This document shows positions 1 to 7,316 of a stretch of DNA of 13,797 nt, piece after piece. The stretch covers positions 1 through 13,797 of the forward strand of contig JAHELH010000032.1 in NCBI GenBank assembly GCA_024644285.1, read 5' to 3'. Position 1 is the first letter of the stretch; the number at the start of each line of letters is the position of its first letter. The notes below the pieces were generated by a model. It saw only the letters and a list, made by a program, of their open reading frames with translations. It searched no databases and was not told where the DNA came from. This DNA comes from Paracoccaceae bacterium (GTDB lineage: Bacteria; Pseudomonadota; Alphaproteobacteria; Rhodobacterales; Rhodobacteraceae). The translations under genes were made by a program, and so were the position numbers.

Positions 1-835
1 GGATGTCCGCCCGCAGCGCGAAGTCGTAGAACGCCTTCGCCGAGTCCGGGTTCGGACCGCCCTTGATGATGCTCATCGAGCCGATCTCGTAGCCGGTGCC
101 CTCGCAGGGCGCCACGGTCACAATCGGAAAACCCTCGGCCGTCTGGGTCACCGCATCATGCTGGAACACGATGCCGACGGTCACCTCGCCGCGGGCGGCG
201 TCCTTGATCGGGGCCGAGCCTGACTTGGTGTATTGCGCGATGTTCTTGTGCAGCGCGCGCAGATAGTCGAACGCCTCGTCCTCGCCCATCAGCTGCACCA
301 TGGTGGCCAGCATCGTATAGGAGGTGCCCGACGAATTCGGGTTGGCGATCTCGACCTCGTTCTCCAGCCCCTCGGCGGTCAGGTCGGCCCAGCAGCCCGG
401 CGGCTCCACCCCCTTCTGCTCCAGAAGCTCGCTGTTGTAGCCGAAGCCCAGCGCGCCGGCGTAGATGCCCACGGTGCGATAGCCCGACTGCTCGGCCTGC
501 TTCCGCGCCCAAGGGTGCAGTTCCTCCAAGAGCGGCGAGCGGTACTCCTCGGTCAGCCCCTCTTCGGCCGCCTGCAGGTGCGGGTCGCCGGTGCCGCCCC
601 ACCAGACATCGCCGCGCGGATTGTCGGCCTCGGCCTTGATCTGGGCGAAGGTCTCGCCCGAGCTTTTGCGGGTCATGGCCACGTTGATGCCGGTCTCGCG
701 CGAGAACGCCTCGACCATGATCTCGCACCATTCGATCTGCGGGCTGCAGTAAAGCACCAGGTCGTCGGCCTGCGCCTGCGACGTGGTGCCGGCAACCGCC
801 AAAGCGACCGTGGCCAGCCGGAGTTTGATGTTCAT
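1..835 (-). CDS. ABC transporter periplasmic substrate-binding protein, iron(III)-type, C-terminus missing
   Basis: Partial gene of 278 codons that runs off the left edge. The start ATG at 835 is preceded by GGGAGGAACGAC, a good ribosome binding site. A signal peptide is clear: basic MNIKLR, a hydrophobic stretch, and a likely cleavage after AQA near residue 23. The mature protein opens with DDLVLYCSPQIEW. It carries the segment GDVWWGGTGDPHLQAAEEGL, which is typical of the FbpA/AfuA-like binding proteins of ABC importers (SBP_bac family), and later GALGFGYNSELL and NPNSSGTSYTML. Such proteins bind the substrate in the periplasm and hand it to an inner-membrane permease/ATPase. Those partner genes should lie beyond the left edge. 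The family includes binders of ferric iron, but also of phosphonates and other small anions, so the ligand is open. About 60 residues of the C-terminus are missing compared with the usual length of roughly 340. Confidence 0.9.
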   Translation of the reverse strand, partial: MNIKLRLATVALAVAGTTSQAQADDLVLYCSPQIEWCEIMVEAFSRETGINVAMTRKSSGETFAQIKAEADNPRGDVWWGGTGDPHLQAAEEGLTEEYRSPLLEELHPWARKQAEQSGYRTVGIYAGALGFGYNSELLEQKGVEPPGCWADLTAEGLENEVEIANPNSSGTSYTMLATMVQLMGEDEAFDYLRALHKNIAQYTKSGSAPIKDAARGEVTVGIVFQHDAVTQTAEGFPIVTVAPCEGTGYEIGSMSIIKGGPNPDSAKAFYDFALRADI

Positions 836-1059
836 GTCGTTCCTCCCATGATGGTGGCACTCGTCTCGGTGCCTGGCGAAAGTCTAGAGAATATCGGGGC
901 CTGGCGGAAGCGTCATGAATCCACGCCTGCATGCCCAAGGTCCAGAGCGACCGGAATAGGGGGCGAGCGTTAGGGTGAACCGACCGGTGTGCCGACGCCA
1001 CGGCCGGTCCCGGACAATCGCGTGGTCTGAAACCGACCCGGCCCCAAAACGCATCCATG
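836..1059. other. Intergenic region between the GntR gene and the binding-protein gene
   Basis: No gene was recognised in these 224 bases. Both flanking genes are on the minus strand, so this region should hold the end of the regulator transcript and the promoter of the binding-protein gene. A GGCAC/GTGCC inverted repeat (856-860 and 869-873) lies in the leader of the binding-protein gene. On the minus strand TATTCT, at about 889-894, could be a -10 element, but I see no convincing -35. Confidence 0.5.
983..1008 (-). terminator. Possible weak terminator hairpin after the GntR gene
   Basis: ACCGG (983-987) pairs with CCGGT (1004-1008), and GTG (989-991) pairs with CAC (999-1001), around a seven-base loop. 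It lies about 50 bases past the stop of the minus-strand regulator gene. There is no T-run after it, so an intrinsic terminator is only a possibility. Confidence 0.25.
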
Positions 1060-1770
1060 TCAGATGCTGTCCTTGACCCGCTCCCAGGTGTTGGACAGGT
1101 GCCGCGCCATGGCATCGCCAAGGCGCCGACCGTCGCGGGCGGTCAGCGCCGCGATCATGTCCTCGTGGTCCCGGACGGCGCCGGACCAGTTTTCCGGGTC
1201 GCGGTTTCCGATGTAGCGGATGCGCTTGAGCCGCGCCTGCAGGTTGCCCTGCATCTCTATCAGGGTCTGGTTTTTCGACAGCGCCGTCAGCCGGGTGTGG
1301 AATTCCTGGTTCAGCTTGTAATAGGGCATCCGGTCGCGCGCGGCATAGAACTCCATCATGCGGTCGTGCAGCGCGGCCAGTTCGGCGATCTCGGCGTCGC
1401 TGGACCGGGCGCACGCAAGCTCGCCCGCCAGCCGTTCGAGGTGGCCCAGCACCTCTAGCATCGAGAACACGTCCTCGGGCGTCAGCTTGCGCACGGTGCT
1501 GCCTTTCGACGGCCGGACGATCACCAGTCCCTCGGCGGCAAGCGTTCTGAGCGCTTCGCGGAACGGGGTGCGCGACACGCCGAGATCCTCGATCAGTCGG
1601 GCCTCGTCGATTCGGCTGCCGGGCTCGAGAATGCCCTCGATTATCATGTCGCGGACGCGGTTTGCCACCTGGTCATGCAGCGACCGGTTCTTGATTTCCA
1701 GCGAGCCTGCGGCAAACAAATCAGCATATTCCGTCATTGTCTCATCGGTTTTCTGCGGTTTTCGCACCAT
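1060..1770 (-). CDS. GntR-family transcriptional regulator, FCD (FadR) subfamily
   Basis: A 236-residue protein with a winged-helix N-terminus (SLHDQVANRVRDMIIEG, then SRIDEARLIEDLGVSRTPFREAL, the GntR signature) and an all-helical FCD ligand domain. The FCD histidines that usually bind a metal are visible in QEFHTRL, DHEDMIAAL and MARHLSNTW. FCD regulators are mostly repressors that release DNA when they bind a carboxylic acid. The gene is divergent from the pdxA-like/TRAP operon, so it most likely controls uptake and oxidation of that operon's substrate, and probably itself. ATG at 1770 is taken as the start because AAGG lies about 11 bases upstream. An in-frame ATG at 1737 (MTEYAD, 225 residues, GATGAG upstream) is a real alternative. 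An open frame extends further upstream to 2220, but it is only the complement of the pdxA-like gene. Confidence 0.92.
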   Translation of the reverse strand: MVRKPQKTDETMTEYADLFAAGSLEIKNRSLHDQVANRVRDMIIEGILEPGSRIDEARLIEDLGVSRTPFREALRTLAAEGLVIVRPSKGSTVRKLTPEDVFSMLEVLGHLERLAGELACARSSDAEIAELAALHDRMMEFYAARDRMPYYKLNQEFHTRLTALSKNQTLIEMQGNLQARLKRIRYIGNRDPENWSGAVRDHEDMIAALTARDGRRLGDAMARHLSNTWERVKDSI

Positions 1771-1783
1771 AGACAAAGCAACC

Positions 1784-1813
1784 TTGCCGGTCGATATCTG
1801 AATCATGTATACA
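1784..1813 (+). promoter_or_regulatory. Candidate promoter of the pdxA-like/TRAP operon
   Basis: TTGCCG (1784-1789) is followed after 18 bases by TATACA (1808-1813), giving a plausible sigma-70 promoter 31 bases before the ATG at 1844. The -10 element lies inside the operator palindrome, so a bound repressor would block RNA polymerase. The assignment is by eye only. Confidence 0.4.
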
Positions 1814-1820
1814 ATATACA
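1806..1820. promoter_or_regulatory. GntR/FCD operator palindrome
   Basis: TGTATA-CAA-TATACA is a perfect 6-bp inverted repeat with a 3-bp spacer, and its first eight bases (TGTATACA) are themselves a palindrome. AT-rich TGTATACA-type palindromes are the usual operators of FadR/FCD-subfamily GntR regulators. It sits in the 73-bp gap between the divergent regulator and target genes and overlaps the likely promoter of the plus-strand operon. It also overlaps a possible TTGTAT -35 of the regulator gene itself, which would give autoregulation. Confidence 0.7.
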
Positions 1821-1843
1821 AATTGAAGGTTTTTGGGGGACGC

Positions 1844-2920
1844 ATGGCAGGACCGCGACGCGTAGCGCTGGCGATCGGGGACGCCGGGGGCATCGGGCCG
1901 GAACTGGCCGCGCGCGTGCTGGCGGACCCGACGGCCAACCCGGGCGACCTCGTCGTATTCGGGGACCAGCGGATCCTTGACCTCGGCGCGCGGCATGCCG
2001 GTGTCAGTCCGGAACTGCCGGTCATCCGGTTGTCGTCGCTCTCGGGGGGCCTGCCCGAGCGCAGCGTGCTAGTCGACCTGGAAAACTGCGACCCGGCCGA
2101 CGCGCCCCTGGGCGAGGCGTCGGAGGCAGGCGGCCGCGCCGCGCTGCAGAACTTCGCAGCCGCGTTGCTGGCAGCGCAGGCCGGGCTGGCCGACGTCGTC
2201 TTTTTCACGCCGTTCAACAAGCACGCGATGCGGCTTGCGGACCCCGGTTACGTGGACGAGATCGGCTTCATCGACCGGACCATCGGCGCCGCCCGCTCTG
2301 GCCGTGAATTCAACGTGCTCGACGAGGTCTGGAACGCCCGGGTCACATCGCACATCCCGCTGCGCGAGGTTGCATACAAGCTGACCTCCGAGCGCATCTT
2401 CGACAGCCTGCGGCTGACCGACGAGGTGATGCGCGCCGCCGGGATAGACCGGCCCCGAATCGGCGTCGCGGCGCTGAACCCGCATGCGGGCGACGGGCGC
2501 AACTTCGGCGACGAGGACGAGGACGTGATCCGCCCGGCGGTGGTGCGCGCGCAGGAAGCACAGCTGGCGGTGACCGGGCCAGTGCCGTCGGACACCGTCT
2601 TTGTCCGCGCGGTGCGGGGTGAGTTCGATGCGGTGCTGACGATGTATCACGACCAGGGGCAGATTGCGATGAAGCTTCTCGGCTTCGACCGTGGCGTGAC
2701 CCTTATCGCCGGTTACCCGTTTCCGATCGTGACGCCCGCCCACGGCACCGCCTACGACATCGCCGGCCAGGGCAAGGCGGATACCGGCGCCACGTTCAAC
2801 GCGGCGGCGCTGGGGCGCAGGCTTGCCGCGATGCACCCGCGCCCGGAGCCTGACCCGGAGTTGCGCGAGCGGCTGCCGCAAGCCATTGCCGGACTCCTCG
2901 ACGCGGGCGTGCCCGCCTGA
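1844..2920 (+). CDS. PdxA-like 4-phosphohydroxy-acid dehydrogenase (PdxA2 type)
   Basis: A 358-residue member of the PdxA family of NAD-dependent, metal-dependent beta-hydroxyacid oxidative decarboxylases. ATG at 1844 is chosen because GGGGGA stands just before it; the longer frame from 1805 would start inside the operator. The three family metal-ligand histidines are present: His170 (SHIPL), His214 (NPHAG) and His269 (YHDQG). The C-terminal HGTAYDIAGQGKAD motif is also intact. The N-terminal motif reads GDAGGIGPE instead of the common GDPAGIGPE. PdxA itself makes pyridoxal precursor from 4-phosphohydroxythreonine. However, PdxA paralogues in catabolic operons (PdxA2) oxidise 4-phospho-threonate or erythronate to DHAP, and TphB acts on an aromatic dihydrodiol. 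Being first in an operon with a TRAP transporter and an FCD regulator points to catabolism, not vitamin B6 synthesis. No DUF1537 sugar-acid kinase, the normal partner of PdxA2, is in the window. Confidence 0.85.
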   Translation: MAGPRRVALAIGDAGGIGPELAARVLADPTANPGDLVVFGDQRILDLGARHAGVSPELPVIRLSSLSGGLPERSVLVDLENCDPADAPLGEASEAGGRAALQNFAAALLAAQAGLADVVFFTPFNKHAMRLADPGYVDEIGFIDRTIGAARSGREFNVLDEVWNARVTSHIPLREVAYKLTSERIFDSLRLTDEVMRAAGIDRPRIGVAALNPHAGDGRNFGDEDEDVIRPAVVRAQEAQLAVTGPVPSDTVFVRAVRGEFDAVLTMYHDQGQIAMKLLGFDRGVTLIAGYPFPIVTPAHGTAYDIAGQGKADTGATFNAAALGRRLAAMHPRPEPDPELRERLPQAIAGLLDAGVPA

Positions 2921-2970
2921 TGCTGATACAATCGACCACAAACTCAGAACATCCAACGGGAGGATAGACC

Positions 2971-3957
2971 ATGAAACTGAGACACACCTTCGTTGCCGCC
3001 ATGTTGGCGGCGGGCCTGACCGGCGCACCAGCGCTGGCGCAGCAGGAGATCATCTTCGGCATCTCGGCCACGCCGAACTCGCTGCAGGGGCAGACCGCGC
3101 ATGAATTCGCGCGCCGCGCCAACGAGAAGCTGGGCGACAAGGCGGTGGTCAAGGTCTTCGACAGCTCGCAGCTGGGCAAGGACAAGGACATGCTGCAGAA
3201 GATCAAGATCGGCACGATGCACATCACGCTGCCGTCTTCGATCATGCCCGAGATTGCGCCGGAATACGCGATCTTCGACCTGCCGTTCCTGGTCGCCGAC
3301 CGCGACCACCTGGCGAAGATCGACGATACATTTTTCAAGGACGTGCTGGTGCCGGCCGCCGAGGCGCAGGGCTACCGCCCGCTGGCGGTCTGGGAGAACG
3401 GCTTCCGCCATATCACCAACAACGCGCGCCCGATCAACACGCCGGCCGATCTGGCGGGGCTGAAGATCCGCACACCGAATTCGTCGTGGCGGGTGGCGAT
3501 GTTCGGCGAGTACGGCGCCAACCCGACGCCGATGTCGTTCTCGGAGGTCTTCGTGTCGCTGCAGACCGGCGTCATCGACGGGCAGGAGAACCCCCTGACC
3601 AACATCGCCGGCGCCAAGCTGCAGGAGGTGCAGAAGTTCCTGTCGCTGTCGAACCACGTCTATTCGCCGGCCTATCCGACAGTCGGCACCGCGGTGTTCG
3701 AGAAGCTCGACCCCGAGGTGCAGCAGATCCTGACCGAAACGGCGCAGGAGATGGCGCTGTGGGCGCGCGAACAGGGCGCGGCGGCCGAAGGCACGCTGCT
3801 GGACGAGCTGAAAGCCGAGGGGATGGAGGTCAACACCGCCGACCGCGAGGCCTTCGTCGCCGCCTCGACGCCGCTGTACGAAAAGTTCGCGTCCGAGGTC
3901 GAAGGCGGTCAAAAGATGATCGACGACGTTCTGTCGCTGGCCGGCGGCGGGTCCTGA
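2971..3957 (+). CDS. dctP: TRAP transporter substrate-binding protein DctP
   Basis: A 328-residue periplasmic binding protein. It has a signal peptide (MKLRHTFVAAMLAAGLTG, cleavage likely after ALA near residue 23) and the TRAP family core: GLKIRTP with the carboxylate-binding arginine at residue 167, then ANPTPMSFSEVFVSLQTG and VIDGQENP. In this family the arginine makes a salt bridge with the carboxylate of an organic acid. The ATG is preceded by GGGAGGATAGACC. The gene follows the pdxA-like gene after 50 bases with no evident terminator, so the two are probably co-transcribed, and the imported acid or its phosphate is likely to be the dehydrogenase substrate or a precursor of it. The exact ligand cannot be read from the sequence. 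Confidence 0.93.
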   Translation: MKLRHTFVAAMLAAGLTGAPALAQQEIIFGISATPNSLQGQTAHEFARRANEKLGDKAVVKVFDSSQLGKDKDMLQKIKIGTMHITLPSSIMPEIAPEYAIFDLPFLVADRDHLAKIDDTFFKDVLVPAAEAQGYRPLAVWENGFRHITNNARPINTPADLAGLKIRTPNSSWRVAMFGEYGANPTPMSFSEVFVSLQTGVIDGQENPLTNIAGAKLQEVQKFLSLSNHVYSPAYPTVGTAVFEKLDPEVQQILTETAQEMALWAREQGAAAEGTLLDELKAEGMEVNTADREAFVAASTPLYEKFASEVEGGQKMIDDVLSLAGGGS

Positions 3958-3975
3958 CCGGCCCGGATCGAGTTG

Positions 3976-4002
3976 CGGGACGGCGGCGCTGTCGTCGTCC
4001 CG
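3976..4002 (+). promoter_or_regulatory. Intercistronic stem-loop between dctP and dctQ
   Basis: Arms 3976-3987 and 3991-4002 form a 12-bp stem (two G-U pairs) with a three-base GCT loop. It lies 19 bases after the dctP stop, with no T-run after it. Such hairpins after a binding-protein gene, as in malE-malF, protect the upstream message or reduce read-through, so that the binding protein is made in excess over the membrane subunits. That role is inferred here from position and strength. Confidence 0.6.
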
Positions 4003-4019
4003 TTCACTGAAGGAGCCGC

Positions 4020-4574
4020 ATGCGCCATCAACTCATCCGCGGTCTTGACCTGGCCCTTCAGGCGATCACGATCGGTCTGATCGTGATCCTTGCGGTCATC
4101 GTCCTGATGGGCGTGGCGTTCCGGTATTCCGGCAATTCGCTGATCTGGTACGACGAGGTCGCCATCGTGCTGCTGGCCTGGATAACCTATTCCGGGGCCG
4201 CGCTGGCGGTGCTGCGCAACGCGCATCTGGGCTTCAATGGCCTGCTCTATGGCCTGCCGCCGCGCGGACGGCTGGTTCTGTTCTCCGTCAACGAGGTAGT
4301 TTTCGTCGCCGTCTTTGCCGTTGTACTTTGGGGCAGCTGGGTGATCCTCGGCATTTTCGGCACCGAGACCATGACGACGCTGCGCTGGGTGCCGCGCTGG
4401 TTCATCCAGGGCGTCGTGCCGGTCAGCGCGGCGCTGATGATCGCGGGCCGCCTTTTGACGCTGCCCGAGCGGCTTGCCGCCGTGCGCACCGGGCAGGACC
4501 CGGACATCGAGGAAATTGCCCACGAGATCGCCCGCGCCGAAGCGGAGATTACGGGACTGGACAAGCGGCCATGA
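4020..4574 (+). CDS. dctQ: TRAP transporter small permease DctQ
   Basis: A 184-residue protein with four hydrophobic segments (roughly residues 14-36, 44-65, 86-112 and 128-148) and the DctQ hallmark region LIWYDEVAIVLLAWITYSGAA followed by LRNAHLGFN. DctQ pairs with DctM in the inner membrane and is needed for sodium-coupled import of the ligand brought by DctP. The AAGGAG ribosome binding site lies 4 bases before the ATG. The C-terminal 35 residues are charged and cytoplasmic-looking. The stop overlaps the dctM start as ATGA, which indicates translational coupling. Confidence 0.92.
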   Translation: MRHQLIRGLDLALQAITIGLIVILAVIVLMGVAFRYSGNSLIWYDEVAIVLLAWITYSGAALAVLRNAHLGFNGLLYGLPPRGRLVLFSVNEVVFVAVFAVVLWGSWVILGIFGTETMTTLRWVPRWFIQGVVPVSAALMIAGRLLTLPERLAAVRTGQDPDIEEIAHEIARAEAEITGLDKRP

Positions 4575-5857
4575 GCGAGGCCTTCGTCCTGCTGGGCATG
4601 TTCGGGCTGATCGCCATCGGCTTGCCCATCGCCGTGTCGATCCTGGCCGCGGGGCTGATCGGCGTGTGGCTGAACAACGGGCATCTGGGGTTCCTGAACG
4701 CGGCTTTGTCGGTTTACGACGGCGCGACCAGCTTTCCGCTGATCGCCATCCCGCTGTTCATCCTCGCGGGTGCGCTGATGAATACCGGCGGCATCTCGAC
4801 CCGGCTGATCGCCTTTGTCTCGGCCCTGATCGGCTTCGTCCGCGGCGGGCTGGCGATGGTCAATGTCGGCGTGTCGATGTTCTTCGCCGAAATCTCGGGC
4901 TCGGCGGTCGCCGACGTGGCCGCAACCGGATCGGTCCTGATCCCGGCGATGAAGAAGAAGGGTTATTCGCCGCGATTCGCCGCCGCCATCACGTCGTCCT
5001 CGGCGTCGCTGGCGATCATCATTCCGCCGTCGATCCCGATGATCCTGTACGGCGCGCTGTCCAACACATCGATCGTGAAGCTGTTCGTGGCCGGCATCCT
5101 TCCCGGCATCATCGGCGGCCTTCTCCTGATGGCGCTGTGCTACTACTTCGCGCTGCGCTACGACCTGCCGCGCGAGGAGGGGTTCAACCTGTGCCGCTTG
5201 TGGCGCACAACGAAGGACGCCTCCTGGGCGCTGATCCTGCCCGTCATTATCCTGGGCGGCATCTTCGGCGGCATCGTGACGGCGACCGAGGGTGCGGGGT
5301 TGGCGGTTCTGGCCGCACTGGTGATCGGTCTGTTCATCTACCGCGAACTCGATCTCAAGCACCTTTATGTCGCTCTTGTCGACGGGGTTCTGCAGACCGC
5401 GACGGTCATGCTGCTGGTCGCGTCCTCGGCCGTGCTGGGCCTTTACCTCACCGAAACCGAGGTGCCGCAGCGTCTGGCGCAGGGGATCACCGCGATCACC
5501 GAGAACAAGCTGGCCGTGCTGATGCTGATCAACGTGTTCCTGCTGTTCGTCGGCATGGTGCTGCACGGGGCGGCGGCAATCATCCTGACCGTGCCGATCT
5601 TCATGCCGCTGGTGCACCAGCTGGACATCGACCCGATACAGTTCGGCATCTTGCTGACGCTCAACATCGCGCTTGGTCAGCAGACACCGCCGGTCGCGAG
5701 CGTGCTTGTCACCGCCTGCTCTATCGCCAAGACCGATGTCTGGCACACCACCCGCACGAACCTGCCTTTCATCGCTGTGCTGGTTCTGGTGCTTCTGCTG
5801 GTGACCTATGTGCCCGCCGTTCCGCTCTGGCTCGTCGAGGTGTTTTACGGACCGTAG
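4571..5857 (+). CDS. dctM: TRAP transporter large permease DctM
   Basis: A 428-residue integral membrane protein of the usual DctM length, hydrophobic throughout with about a dozen membrane segments. The conserved family stretches are present: FFAEISGSAVADVAATGSVL, KKGYSPRFAAAITSSSASLA, IIIPPSIPMILYG and, near the C-terminus, NIALGQQTPPVASVL. It is the sodium-driven translocation subunit (ion transporter superfamily). The start at 4571 is fixed by the ATGA overlap with dctQ; the open frame extends upstream to 4328 only inside dctQ. It is the last gene of the operon and converges on the Hsp20 operon. Confidence 0.95.
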   Translation: MSEAFVLLGMFGLIAIGLPIAVSILAAGLIGVWLNNGHLGFLNAALSVYDGATSFPLIAIPLFILAGALMNTGGISTRLIAFVSALIGFVRGGLAMVNVGVSMFFAEISGSAVADVAATGSVLIPAMKKKGYSPRFAAAITSSSASLAIIIPPSIPMILYGALSNTSIVKLFVAGILPGIIGGLLLMALCYYFALRYDLPREEGFNLCRLWRTTKDASWALILPVIILGGIFGGIVTATEGAGLAVLAALVIGLFIYRELDLKHLYVALVDGVLQTATVMLLVASSAVLGLYLTETEVPQRLAQGITAITENKLAVLMLINVFLLFVGMVLHGAAAIILTVPIFMPLVHQLDIDPIQFGILLTLNIALGQQTPPVASVLVTACSIAKTDVWHTTRTNLPFIAVLVLVLLLVTYVPAVPLWLVEVFYGP

Positions 5858-5898
5858 GAACGCGTTGAGTGGGCGTTTTGCGCGCGATCGATCCGGCA

Positions 5899-5930
5899 AG
5901 ACGTCGCCGGCAAGCCTGCCGGCGGCGTCT
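5899..5930. terminator. Convergent-gene terminator hairpin
   Basis: Arms 5899-5912 and 5917-5930 form a 14-bp stem with one G-U pair around an AGCC loop. It lies between the stop of dctM (plus) and the stop of the last Hsp20 gene (minus). It is followed on the plus strand by GCCTTTC, so the T-run is poor. The position suggests a two-way terminator. Confidence 0.6.
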
Positions 5931-5939
5931 GCCTTTCGA

Positions 5940-6437
5940 TCAGGCGTGCTTCACCTCGATCCGTTTGACCTTGGCCTGCGCTTCGGGCGTCTGCGGCAGC
6001 TTGATCGTCAGCACGCCGTTTCGGAAGCTGGCGTCGGCCTTTTCGCCATCGACGCCGGGAGGAAGCGGGATCGTGCGGTAGATCGCGCCATAGCTGCGTT
6101 CGGAGAGATAGTAGCCCTTCTTCTCCTCACTCCGCTCGATCTTCTTCTCGCCCTTGATGGTCAGCATGTCGTCGGTGACGTTGACCTCGATGTCCTTCAT
6201 GTCCATGCCGGGCAACTCGATCGACACCTCGATCGCGTCCTTGGTCTCGACCACGTCGGAGCGCGGCTCGCTGCCCCAGGGCCAGTCGAAGCCGTTCAGG
6301 CCCTGGCCGAAGCGGTTCCAGAACTTTTCTACCGCCTCGTTCATGTCGCGTTGCAACGCGGCGACCGGGTTGTCGCCGGTCTTGCCGGCGGGCGCGTCGT
6401 TCTTGCGCGCCCAGGGGATCAGGTCCTTGATCTGCAT
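5940..6437 (-). CDS. Small heat-shock protein, Hsp20/alpha-crystallin family (third gene of operon)
   Basis: A 165-residue Hsp20 chaperone. An amphipathic N-terminal arm of about 55 residues (including VEKFWNRFGQG and FDWPWGSEPRSDV) precedes the alpha-crystallin domain: VSIELPGMDMKDIEVNV, LTIKGEKK, RSYGAIYRTIPLP and the GVLTIKLP strand. A C-terminal R-I-E-V-K sequence supplies the I-x-I/V motif that docks neighbouring dimers. Such proteins hold unfolding proteins in large oligomers without ATP. AGGAGG stands 7 bases before the ATG. It lies 33 bases after the second Hsp20 gene, on the same strand. Confidence 0.95.
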   Translation of the reverse strand: MQIKDLIPWARKNDAPAGKTGDNPVAALQRDMNEAVEKFWNRFGQGLNGFDWPWGSEPRSDVVETKDAIEVSIELPGMDMKDIEVNVTDDMLTIKGEKKIERSEEKKGYYLSERSYGAIYRTIPLPPGVDGEKADASFRNGVLTIKLPQTPEAQAKVKRIEVKHA

Positions 6438-6470
6438 GTGTTCGTCCTCCTGTGATGGCAGGCCGCGCCG

Positions 6471-6866
6471 TCACGCGGCCTTGACCTCGATCTTCCTGGG
6501 TTTCGCGGCTTCGGCGCGCGGCAGGGTGAGCGTCAGCACGCCGTCCGACAGCGCCGCCTCGATCTTTTCGGGGTCGAAGTCGTCCGACATGGTGAAGGTG
6601 CGCTCGAAATCGCCCTCGCCGTATTCCGCGTGCACCAGTTCAAGCTTTTCAGGCGCGGTCGCATGCACCCGGCCACGGATGGTCAGTACCCGGTTCTCGA
6701 GCGTCACCTCGAGGTCATCGGGCGCCACGCCGGGCATCTCCAGCATCAGCTGCACGCCATCGCCGGTTTCCACGATATCGGCCAGCGGCCGGAAAACGCG
6801 TCCGCCATGGGTGGTTTCGGGCATGTCGGCCTCGCGCTTGTCGGATTTGGTCACGTCTTTCGCCAT
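6471..6866 (-). CDS. Small heat-shock protein, Hsp20 family (second gene of operon)
   Basis: A 131-residue, short Hsp20. A charged N-terminus of about 25 residues (MAKDVTKSDKREADM) is followed directly by the alpha-crystallin domain: LMLEMPGVAPDDLEVTL, VLTIRGRV, GDFERTFTM and GVLTLTLP. The C-terminal tail contains I-E-V as the I-x-I/V motif. The hydrophobic N-terminal arm that drives large-oligomer assembly in the other family members is almost absent, so it may work mainly in mixed oligomers with its neighbours. AGGAGG precedes the ATG, and the gap to the first Hsp20 gene is 15 bases. Confidence 0.94.
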   Translation of the reverse strand: MAKDVTKSDKREADMPETTHGGRVFRPLADIVETGDGVQLMLEMPGVAPDDLEVTLENRVLTIRGRVHATAPEKLELVHAEYGEGDFERTFTMSDDFDPEKIEAALSDGVLTLTLPRAEAAKPRKIEVKAA

Positions 6867-6881
6867 GGGTACGTCCTCCTC

Positions 6882-7310
6882 TTACGCGGCCTTGATTGCG
6901 ATCCGCCGCGGTTTCTGGGCTTCCGGCATGCCGACCACGACGCGCAGAACGCCGTTCTGCAGCCGCGCCTCGACCTTGTCGTCCTCGGCCTCGAACGGCA
7001 GCCGGATCGAACGGCTGAACTCACCGTGGGTGCGCTCGCGCCGATGCCACACGGCTTCGTCCTCGGCGTCGGGAGCCGTGCGCCTGCCAGAGATCGTCAG
7101 CACGTTATCGTTGACCGAGACTTCGAGGTCGGAAGAGTCGACACCGGGAAGCTCCGCGGTGATCGCAACCGCATCGTCGCCCTGCCAGATATTGACGGCC
7201 GGGAAGACCGGCTGTCGCGTGCGGCTGGGGCCGAAGGTATCGAAGTCGCGCAGCATCGAGCGCATCAGCGCAAACGGGTCGCTGCGATGGCTGTAGGTGG
7301 GAAAGTACAT
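6882..7310 (-). CDS. Small heat-shock protein, Hsp20 family (first gene of operon)
   Basis: A 142-residue Hsp20. The arm MYFPTYSHRSDPFALMRSML leads into the alpha-crystallin domain: AITAELPGVDSSDLEVSV, VLTISGRR, HGEFSRSIRLP and NGVLRVVVGMP. The tail has I-A-I as the I-x-I motif. ATG at 7310 is chosen because GGAGG lies 6 bases before it and the protein then begins like known Hsp20s; a longer in-frame start at 7391 would add 27 unrelated residues. It heads a three-gene Hsp20 operon and its leader can pair the Shine-Dalgarno site (see 7317-7369). Confidence 0.94.
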   Translation of the reverse strand: MYFPTYSHRSDPFALMRSMLRDFDTFGPSRTRQPVFPAVNIWQGDDAVAITAELPGVDSSDLEVSVNDNVLTISGRRTAPDAEDEAVWHRRERTHGEFSRSIRLPFEAEDDKVEARLQNGVLRVVVGMPEAQKPRRIAIKAA

Positions 7311-7316
7311 GTTTCG

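Noticed and set aside
1771..2220. N-terminal extension of the GntR regulator up to 2220
   Set aside because: It crosses the operator and promoter and is the complement of the pdxA-like gene; it shows no domain.
1844..2920. Biosynthetic pdxA for vitamin B6
   Set aside because: The altered GDAGG motif, the FCD regulator and the linked TRAP transporter all point to catabolism. I cannot exclude broad activity.
4247..5899. A 550-codon minus-strand open frame across dctQ and dctM
   Set aside because: Its protein is rich in His, Gln, Arg and Asp with no family features, and it is the complement of two clear TRAP membrane genes. GC-rich genomes produce such frames.
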